From contig DASPTB010000046.1 in the NCBI GenBank assembly GCA_035623615.1, positions 1-10,703 of the forward strand: DNA of 10,703 nucleotides, in the 5' to 3' direction. Made by a program: the position numbers and the translations under genes. The notes below the pieces were generated by a model that made no database searches, was not told the origin of the DNA, and saw nothing but the letters and a program-made list of their open reading frames with translations. Positions 6,340-10,703 of the stretch are shown here, in pieces. The stretch comes from DASPTB01 sp035623615 (lineage in GTDB: Bacteria > Actinomycetota > UBA4738). Position 1 is the first letter of the stretch, and each line of letters opens with the position of its first letter.

Positions 6340-6352
6340 TAGGCTGGCCCTC
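6340..6352 (+). promoter_or_regulatory. Probable leaderless promoter of the GNAT gene
   Basis: TAGGCT (6340-6345) fits TANNNT and is followed by 7 bases (GGCCCTC) before GTG 6353. The arrangement and the downstream sequence closely resemble those in front of the PAC2 gene. Confidence 0.5.
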
Positions 6353-6844
6353 GTGGAGGTTCGACCGATCCGACCAGAGGAGCACGACGAGGCAGGACGG
6401 GTCACGCGGCACGCCTACGACGAGTTCGTCGACCCGGCCGATTCGGGCTGGGGAGGCTACCTCGAGGAGATCGGCAACGTGGCGGGCCGCGCGACCAGGG
6501 TTCCGGTCCTCGTGGCCGTCACGGACGGGCGCGTCATCGGCTCGGCCTCGCTCGAGACCGAGGAGGCGAGCCTCGGCGACGACCCGATCGAGCCGGGGAC
6601 GGCCAACGTCCGCATGCTCGGCGTCGACCCGGAGGCCCGGGGCCGAGGCGCGGGCCGGGCACTGCTCGGTGCCTGCATCGCTGAGGCCCGCCGGCGCGGC
6701 AAACGCGCCGTCACGCTCCACACGACCGAGGACATGCACGCGGCCCTCGCGCTCTACGTCTCTGCGGGGTTCGTCCGCGACCCCGGCCGCGACTGGAGGG
6801 TCGACGAGTCGTTCACGCTCACCGCGTACCGGCTCGACCTCTGA
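6353..6844 (+). CDS. GNAT-family N-acetyltransferase
   Basis: Protein of 163 residues, a single GNAT domain. The N-terminal 'VRPIRPEEHDEAGRVTRHAYDEF' (3-25) is the usual first strand and helix. 'VPVLVAVTDGRVIGSASLE' (50-68) gives the central strands. Motif A is 'RMLGVDPEARGRGAGRALLGACIAEARRRG' (87-116), with the acetyl-CoA pyrophosphate loop R96-x-x-G99-x-G101. 'ALALYVSAGF' (131-140) is the motif B region common to the family. Members transfer an acetyl group from acetyl-CoA to an amine; the substrate cannot be read here. The GTG start at 6353 is supported by the -10-like hexamer 7 bases upstream and by the domain beginning at once. The gene is convergent with the ABC permease, 17 bp apart, and diverges from marR-pgl across the repeat-hairpin gap. 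Confidence 0.9.
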   Translation: MEVRPIRPEEHDEAGRVTRHAYDEFVDPADSGWGGYLEEIGNVAGRATRVPVLVAVTDGRVIGSASLETEEASLGDDPIEPGTANVRMLGVDPEARGRGAGRALLGACIAEARRRGKRAVTLHTTEDMHAALALYVSAGFVRDPGRDWRVDESFTLTAYRLDL

Positions 6845-6861
6845 GGCCTGCGGCGCCACCG

Positions 6862-7638
6862 TCATATCGATCGCTGGTAGGCGCGGAACGCCTGCGTCGC
6901 CAGGAACGCGCTCACGAGCGCGAAGCCGGCGAGCCACCCCAGTCGCGACCAGACGACGCTCCAGTCGACTTCTCTCCCCACGGCCGCGCGTCCGGCGGTG
7001 ACCGCCCAGTTCACCGGGTTGACGTGCGCGACGGACTGCATCCAGTGCGGCATGAGGTTCTGGGCCATGAAGATTCCCGACAGGAACACGAGCGGCAGCA
7101 GGACGAAGTTCACCGCGGCGATGACCGTCTCCTCCTTGCGCACGAGGAGCGCCATGCCGTTGGAGAGCGCGCCGAACGGCGCCGCCAGCAGGATCGCGGA
7201 CAGCACGACCACCCCAACGCCGGTGATTCCGCCGGGGAACGACGCGCCGCGAAGGAGCGCCAGACCCAGGATGATCGCCGACTGGATGACGATGACGACG
7301 GCGAGCTGCACGAGGGTTCCCATCATCAGGGCACCGCGACGCACCGGCGTGACGAGAAAGCGGTCCATCACGCCGCGGTCGAGGTCGTTCACCATTCCCA
7401 TCCCCGTCCAGCCAGCGGAGAACAGGGCCGTCATGACGACGACGCCCGGCGCGAGGAACGAGATGTAGGACGCCGAGCCGAAGCCCGGAATCTCCACGAC
7501 CCTGGCGAACAGCGCGCCGAACAGCAACAGATAGATGATCGGCTGGAACAGCGTGAACGCGATGTACCAGGGCTGTCGCATCAGGTTGCGCAGGTGTCGA
7601 ACGGTCATGTACCAGGTGTGCGCGAGCGAGGTGGGCAT
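6862..7638 (-). CDS. ABC-2 type permease, DrrB-like drug exporter membrane subunit
   Basis: Membrane protein of 258 residues with six predicted helices at about 27-45, 60-80, 105-129, 140-163, 172-192 and 232-250. The family pattern is clear: 'RNLMRQPWYIAFTLFQPIIYLLLFGALF' (17-44), 'YISFLAPGVVVMTALFSAGWTG' (58-79), 'DLDRGVMDRFLVTPVRRGALMMG' (85-107) as the cytoplasmic coupling region, 'FLSGIFMAQNLMPHWMQSVAHVNPVNWAV' (185-213) and a C-terminal 'RAYQRS'. This is the half-transporter that pairs with a DrrA-like ATPase to export drugs or lipids. The start is ATG 7638, with AGGAAGGAG at 7654-7646 and 7-base spacing. The open frame continues far upstream, but that part overlaps the ATPase gene out of frame. 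It follows the ATPase stop by 47 bp and is surely its operon partner. Confidence 0.93.
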   Translation of the reverse strand: MPTSLAHTWYMTVRHLRNLMRQPWYIAFTLFQPIIYLLLFGALFARVVEIPGFGSASYISFLAPGVVVMTALFSAGWTGMGMVNDLDRGVMDRFLVTPVRRGALMMGTLVQLAVVIVIQSAIILGLALLRGASFPGGITGVGVVVLSAILLAAPFGALSNGMALLVRKEETVIAAVNFVLLPLVFLSGIFMAQNLMPHWMQSVAHVNPVNWAVTAGRAAVGREVDWSVVWSRLGWLAGFALVSAFLATQAFRAYQRSI

Positions 7639-7645
7639 CTGGGAG

Positions 7646-7654
7646 CTCCTTCCT
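7646..7654 (-). promoter_or_regulatory. Strong Shine-Dalgarno of the ABC-2 permease gene
   Basis: AGGAAGGAG on the minus strand, 7 bases before ATG 7638. It fixes the permease start and contrasts with the SD-less starts of the PAC2, GNAT and both marR genes. Confidence 0.7.
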
Positions 7655-7672
7655 GATCGTCTCTGATCGTCG
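7653..7672. repeat. 10-bp tandem repeat in the ATPase-permease gap
   Basis: CTGATCGTCT (7653-7662) and CTGATCGTCG (7663-7672) are adjacent and identical in 9 of 10 bases. They lie between the ATPase stop (7686) and the permease start, next to the Shine-Dalgarno sequence. Confidence 0.8.
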
Positions 7673-7685
7673 GTTCGTCGGCGGC

Positions 7686-8690
7686 TCAGCCGGCCGCGGC
7701 GAGCGCGGGGTCCTTCCCGTTCGGCGTCGGCAACTCCTCCTCGGCGTCGCCGAACCTCCTTCCCGTGTAGCGCAGGTACACGTCGTCGAGCGAGGGCCGC
7801 GCCACGGTCACCGAGTCGACGATGAGGCCTCCGGCCTCCAGGGACTGCAGTACCGCGGGAACCGCGCGCGCGCCGTCGTCGGCGCGCGCGCGAAGCGCCC
7901 TCCCCTCGACGGCGACCTCCCGGACGCCGTTCAACCGTCCGAGTGCGGCCTGGACGCCGCCGTCCGGCGGCGCCTCGGCGAGCTCGACGTGCACCGCGTC
8001 GCCGCGGAGCTCGGCCTTCAGCTCCTCCGGCGCCCCCGCCGCCGCTACGCGGCCGCGCTCGAGGATCGCCAGGCGCGCGGCGAGCCGATCCGCCTCCTCC
8101 AGATAGTGCGTCGTGAGCAGGATGGCCAGGCCCTCGTCGGCCGCGAGCCCGGCGATCATCTGCCACATGTCGGCGCGCACGGCCGGGTCCAGACCGGTTG
8201 TGGGCTCGTCGAGGAACAGCACGCTCGGCCGGTGGACGAGCCCCATCGCGATGTCCAGCCGGCGCTGCATCCCGCCCGAATAGGTGCGCGCCACTCGATC
8301 TGCGGCGTCGGCCAAGCCGAAGCGGTTCAGCAGCTCGTGGACTCGAGCACCGAGCGAACCGCCGTCCATGCCGTACAGACGACCCTGCAGCACCAGGTTC
8401 TCGCGGCCGGTGGCGTCGCGGTCGACGCCCGACTTCTGCGCCACCGAACCGATCGCGAGCCGCACGCGATGCGGGTGTCGGACGACGTCAGCTCCGGCGA
8501 CGCGTGCGACGCCGGAGTCGGGACGGGACAGCGTCGTGAGGATCTTGACGGTGGTGCTCTTGCCGGCACCGTTCGGGCCGAGCAGTCCGAAGATCGTTCC
8601 CTCCGGGACCTCGAAGCTCACGCCGTCGAGGGCGGTCACGCCCTTCGGGTACGTCTTGACGAGACCTTCGACTCCGATCGCCTCACCCAT
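7686..8690 (-). CDS. ABC transporter ATP-binding protein, DrrA-like
   Basis: ATPase of 334 residues. All nucleotide-binding motifs are intact: Walker A 'GPNGAGKST' (38-46), Q-loop Q85 (in VAQKSGVD), signature 'YSGGMQRR' (137-144), Walker B and D-loop 'VLFLDEPTTGLD' (157-168) and switch H195 (in TTHYLEEAD). The AQKSGVD, SGGMQRRLDIA and THYLEEADRLA sequences are typical of the daunorubicin-resistance DrrA type. The C-terminal 110 residues form the extra domain of that family, including 'RPSLDDVYLRYTGRRF' near the end. It powers export by the adjoining ABC-2 permease; antibiotic, lipid or other hydrophobic substrates are all possible. Start: ATG 8690 is chosen because GGAGG at 8702-8698 lies 7 bases upstream; a GTG immediately before it (8693) is the alternative. 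The gene is divergent from a marR gene, 32 bp between starts, which suggests direct control by that regulator. Confidence 0.94.
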   Translation of the reverse strand: MGEAIGVEGLVKTYPKGVTALDGVSFEVPEGTIFGLLGPNGAGKSTTVKILTTLSRPDSGVARVAGADVVRHPHRVRLAIGSVAQKSGVDRDATGRENLVLQGRLYGMDGGSLGARVHELLNRFGLADAADRVARTYSGGMQRRLDIAMGLVHRPSVLFLDEPTTGLDPAVRADMWQMIAGLAADEGLAILLTTHYLEEADRLAARLAILERGRVAAAGAPEELKAELRGDAVHVELAEAPPDGGVQAALGRLNGVREVAVEGRALRARADDGARAVPAVLQSLEAGGLIVDSVTVARPSLDDVYLRYTGRRFGDAEEELPTPNGKDPALAAAG

Positions 8691-8697
8691 CACGCCA

Positions 8698-8702
8698 CCT
8701 CC
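8698..8702 (-). promoter_or_regulatory. Shine-Dalgarno of the DrrA-like gene
   Basis: GGAGG on the minus strand, 7 bases before ATG 8690 and only 4 bases before the in-frame GTG 8693. It decides for the ATG. Confidence 0.6.
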
Positions 8703-8709
8703 GTGTGTG

Positions 8710-8722
8710 TATACTTACCTCG
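8710..8722 (+). promoter_or_regulatory. Probable leaderless promoter of the marR gene, overlapping the divergent promoter
   Basis: TATACT (8710-8715) is a near-consensus -10, followed by 7 bases and ATG 8723. It overlaps the self-complementary GTATAC (8709-8714). The opposite strand reads TATACA (8713-8708) and TAAGTA (8717-8712), either of which may serve the exporter genes, so the two divergent promoters probably share the same melted region. Confidence 0.6.
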
Positions 8723-8734
8723 ATGAGTGAGTAT
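8711..8734. promoter_or_regulatory. Candidate MarR operator between the divergent marR and ABC genes
   Basis: ATACTTAC (8711-8718) and GTGAGTAT (8727-8734) are inverted, matching at 7 of 8 positions around the 8-base CTCGATGA. The 24-bp site covers the -10 and start codon of marR and the likely -10 of the exporter, as expected for an autoregulating MarR repressor. AGTATCTT (8730-8737) and a second small inverted pair ATCTT/AAGAT (8733-8737, 8745-8749) extend the AT-rich zone into the coding sequence. Confidence 0.5.
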
Positions 8735-9445
8735 CTTAATCCTCAAGATTCTCGGGCGTCAAGTGAAACGCGCGCCGATTTGATCCGCGACATCGGGATC
8801 GAGGTCCGGATGAGCCAGAACCTCACCGACGCGATCGACCAGTCCGTGTGCGCGATCCTCGGGATCAACCGCAGCGACGCCCGCTGCCTCGACATCGTCG
8901 AGCGCCACGGGAGGATCACCGCCGGGGATCTCGCCGCGGAGAGCGGCCTCACGACGGGTGCGGTGACCGCCCTGCTCGATCGCCTCGAGCGCGGTGGCGC
9001 GGTCCGCCGCGTCCCCGACCCCGGCGACCGCCGGCGCGTTCTGGTCGAGCTGACGCCCGCCGCGCAGCGGACCTCGAACGAGCTGTACGGTCCGATGGCA
9101 GAAGCGGCCGCGTCGCTGCTCTCCCGCTACAGCCGCGACGAGCTGCTGTTGATCCGCGACTTCCTGCGGCGAGGACGCGAGATGAGCACCGAGCAGCTGG
9201 CGCGGATCCAGTCGTCGGCGACGACCTCACGCACGAGGTCGGGCGAGCTCCGCCGCGAGGTCCGCCGCGCGGCGCTCGAGGTGCAGGCGGCGCGCGACGA
9301 CCTCAGGCGTGAGCTCAAGGCGGCCAAGCAGCAGGTGAAGCAGGACGTGAAGGCCGTCAAGCAAGACGTCAAGCGCGAGGTGAAGCGCACGTCGCGTCAG
9401 GTCAAGGATCAGCTGAAGGACGCGGTCAAGCGCTCCGTTCGGTGA
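8723..9445 (+). CDS. MarR-family regulator with a long basic helical C-terminal tail
   Basis: Protein of 240 residues; MarR proteins are usually 140-160. The MarR core covers about 15-150: dimer helix, then winged HTH 'RITAGDLAAESGLTTGAVTALLDRLERGGAVRR' (64-96), wing 'VPDPGDRRRVLVELTPAAQ' (97-115) and C-terminal helices up to 'LLLIRDFLRRGREM' (141-154). Residues from about 172 to 240 form a predicted continuous helix very rich in Lys, Arg, Gln and Asp, with the tandem VKQDVKA/VKQDVKR (205-218) and hydrophobics every 3-4 residues (V205, V209, V212, V216, V220, V227, L231, V235, V239). It is likely an amphipathic or coiled-coil, DNA- or membrane-binding extension. Start ATG 8723 follows a TATACT 7 bases upstream; an in-frame GTG at 8705 lies upstream of that promoter. 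It is divergent from the DrrAB-like genes, hence probably their repressor. The last 20 bp overlap the convergent ABC exporter gene. Confidence 0.9.
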   Translation: MSEYLNPQDSRASSETRADLIRDIGIEVRMSQNLTDAIDQSVCAILGINRSDARCLDIVERHGRITAGDLAAESGLTTGAVTALLDRLERGGAVRRVPDPGDRRRVLVELTPAAQRTSNELYGPMAEAAASLLSRYSRDELLLIRDFLRRGREMSTEQLARIQSSATTSRTRSGELRREVRRAALEVQAARDDLRRELKAAKQQVKQDVKAVKQDVKREVKRTSRQVKDQLKDAVKRSVR

Positions 9446-10703
9446 CGACCTGCCCGCTCGACAGGACCACGCCGTCCTCGCATTCGGCCTCGACCTCGCC
9501 GCCTCTGAACTGCTGCTCGTACAGCTGCGCGTAGAGCCCGGCGCGCCGGAGCAGCTCGGCGTGCGTCCCCCGTTCGACCAGCTTCCCGCGATCCATCACG
9601 AAGATGACGTCCGCCGACAGGATCGTCGACAGCCGGTGCGCGATCGCGAGCGTGGTCCGACCCTCCATCAGCGGCCGGAGCGCTTCCTGGACGAGTCGCT
9701 CGCTCGTCGTGTCCAACGACGACGTTGCCTCGTCGAGGATCAGGATGCGGGGATCCTTCAGGATCACGCGCGCGATGGCGAGGCGTTGCTTCTCTCCGCC
9801 CGACATCCGGTAGCCGCGCTCCCCGACCACCGTGTCGTACCCGTCGGGCATCTCCATGATCCGGTCGTGGATGAACGCGGCACGGGCCGCCGCCTCGACC
9901 TCCTCTTGCGTCGCGTCGGGCTTGCCGTACAGGAGGTTCTGCCGGACCGTCGAGTGAAACAGGTACGTCTCCTGCGTCACCATCCCGACGACGTCGCCCA
10001 GGGACTCGAGCGTCACCCCCCGCACGTCGTGCCCGTCGATCTCCACCGCCCCGGACGTCACGTCGTACAGGCGCGGGATCAGGTACGTGATGGTGGTCTT
10101 CCCGGCGCCGCTCGGCCCCACGAGCGCGGCGAGCTGACCCGGATCGATCGCGAGGTCGACGTCCTGCAATGCCCACTCGCGGCGCTCGATCGCCTCCTCA
10201 CCGTCCGCCTCGGCGCGGGGGAGGCCGCCCGCATCCCCCTCCTCGTCCGCGCCGTCCTTCGGTTGCTGCGCCTCGTACCGGAACGACACGTCACGGAACG
10301 CGACGCCGCCTCCGACGGCCCCCTTCGGCAGCGCGACCGCGTCCGGGGAGTCCTCGATCTCGAGCGGCATGTCCAGGTACTCGAAGATGCGGTCGAACAG
10401 GGCCATCGACGCCTGGATCTCCACCGAGACCTGCAGCATCTGCCCGATCGGGAAGAAGAGCCGGCTCTGCAGCGTGGTGAACGCGGCGATCGTCCCCGCC
10501 TGGATCGTGGTCTGTCCGATCCCCTGCTTCTGGATCACCAGGCCCGCGACCAGGTAGACGATCGCGGGCGTGATCGAGAAGAAGATGCCGATCATCGCGA
10601 AGAAGTACCGGCCGACCATCTGCTGGCGGATCTGCAGGTCGGCGAGCCGCGAGTTCTCCTTGCGGAAGCGGTCGATCTCGTAGCGCTGGCGCCCGAACAC
10701 CTT
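9426..10703 (-). CDS. Fused ABC exporter (membrane domain plus ATPase), 5' end outside window
   Basis: 425 residues are visible, and the frame is open to the window edge. Counting from V1 (GTG 10700), the N-terminal part is the end of a type IV (MsbA/LmrA-like) exporter membrane domain: cytoplasmic loop 1-30, a helix pair about 31-56, a further membrane segment near 65-85 and 'RIFEYLDMPLEIED' (104-117) leading into the ATPase. The ATPase domain has A-loop Y142, Walker A 'GPSGAGKT' (195-202), Q-loop Q243 (VTQETYLFHSTVRQNLLYG), signature 'MSGGEKQRLAIAR' (299-311), Walker B 'ILILDEATSSLD' (319-330) and switch H355 (AHRLSTI), all intact. An acidic insertion of about 30 residues (145-175) separates the A-loop strand from the next strand. 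A 25-residue tail follows the ATPase. Substrate unknown. The gene is convergent with marR, overlapping it by 20 bp (9426-9445). GTG 10700 is not the real start because the membrane domain is incomplete. Confidence 0.93.
   Translation of the reverse strand, partial: KVFGRQRYEIDRFRKENSRLADLQIRQQMVGRYFFAMIGIFFSITPAIVYLVAGLVIQKQGIGQTTIQAGTIAAFTTLQSRLFFPIGQMLQVSVEIQASMALFDRIFEYLDMPLEIEDSPDAVALPKGAVGGGVAFRDVSFRYEAQQPKDGADEEGDAGGLPRAEADGEEAIERREWALQDVDLAIDPGQLAALVGPSGAGKTTITYLIPRLYDVTSGAVEIDGHDVRGVTLESLGDVVGMVTQETYLFHSTVRQNLLYGKPDATQEEVEAAARAAFIHDRIMEMPDGYDTVVGERGYRMSGGEKQRLAIARVILKDPRILILDEATSSLDTTSERLVQEALRPLMEGRTTLAIAHRLSTILSADVIFVMDRGKLVERGTHAELLRRAGLYAQLYEQQFRGGEVEAECEDGVVLSSGQVVTERSA

Noticed and set aside
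6148..6405. N-terminal extension of the first MarR gene upstream to 6405
   Set aside because: It runs through the repeat hairpin and the promoter-like boxes and into the GNAT gene, with no MarR similarity. ATG 6147 begins the domain.
6179..6937. Open frame on the minus strand opposite the GNAT gene
   Set aside because: It is a shadow of the GNAT coding sequence and crosses the repeat array. No domain was recognised.
7642..7649. GGAGCTCC palindrome over the permease Shine-Dalgarno as an RNA switch
   Set aside because: The palindrome has no loop, so it cannot fold on itself. It is most likely a chance consequence of the GGAG motif.
7639..8166. N-terminal extension of the ABC-2 permease frame upstream to 8166
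   Set aside because: The extension is Arg/Gly/Ala-rich low-complexity sequence and overlaps the ATPase gene out of frame. A strong Shine-Dalgarno sequence and the domain start both support 7638.
6862..9445. DrrAB/MarR locus as evidence for an antibiotic biosynthesis cluster
   Set aside because: No biosynthetic gene is present, and such exporter-regulator pairs are widespread outside producers.
9409..10176. Second minus-strand frame inside the ABC exporter gene
   Set aside because: An Arg/Gly/Asp-rich shadow in another frame of an ATPase domain that has all its motifs in the chosen frame.

Overview
The window is about 70% GC, with many GTG starts and several probably leaderless genes in which a TANNNT-like hexamer sits 6 or 7 bases before the start codon. 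With a PAC2-family protein and a DrrA/DrrB-type exporter, this points to a high-GC Gram-positive (Actinomycetota) chromosome. I cannot place it more finely. It looks like ordinary chromosome: I see no transposase, integrase, tRNA, rRNA or CRISPR array.

Layout: (1) 2-307 (+), the C-terminal end of a membrane-anchored protein of unknown function. (2) 376-3171 (-), a large cytosolic c-di-GMP signalling protein with domains GAF, degenerate GGDEF (GGQEF), GAF, GAF, HD-GYP. (3) Divergent from it, 3306-4187 (+), a PAC2-family protein, followed by 4244-5017 (+), a VIT1/CCC1-type metal transporter. (4) Convergent with that, a minus-strand pair: a MarR regulator (6147-5728) and 6-phosphogluconolactonase (5704-5027). 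(5) A 205-bp gap, 6148-6352, holding a GC-rich long hairpin interleaved with three copies of a 15/16-base repeat. (6) 6353-6844 (+), a GNAT acetyltransferase. (7) A drug-exporter locus: ATPase (8690-7686) and ABC-2 permease (7638-6862) on the minus strand, divergent from a MarR regulator (8723-9445) that carries an unusual Lys/Arg/Gln-rich C-terminal tail. (8) 9426-10703 (-), the C-terminal part of a fused ABC exporter whose 3' end overlaps the MarR gene by 20 bp.

How the genes fit together: the clearest module is the divergent MarR/DrrAB-type locus. An imperfect palindrome lies over the marR start codon and the probable -10 elements, so an autoregulated, ligand-released repressor controlling the exporter is the natural reading. 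A related AGTAT/ATACTT motif sits at the promoter of the second MarR gene, which heads the phosphogluconolactonase pair, so the two regulators may share targets. The GAF/GGQEF/HD-GYP protein probably degrades c-di-GMP under control of its sensory domains. I found no single clearly new multi-gene system. The best candidates for something undescribed are the MarR tail, the GGQEF/HD-GYP architecture, the 6219-6294 repeat hairpin and the shared 11-base sequence in front of the two divergent genes around 3172-3305.
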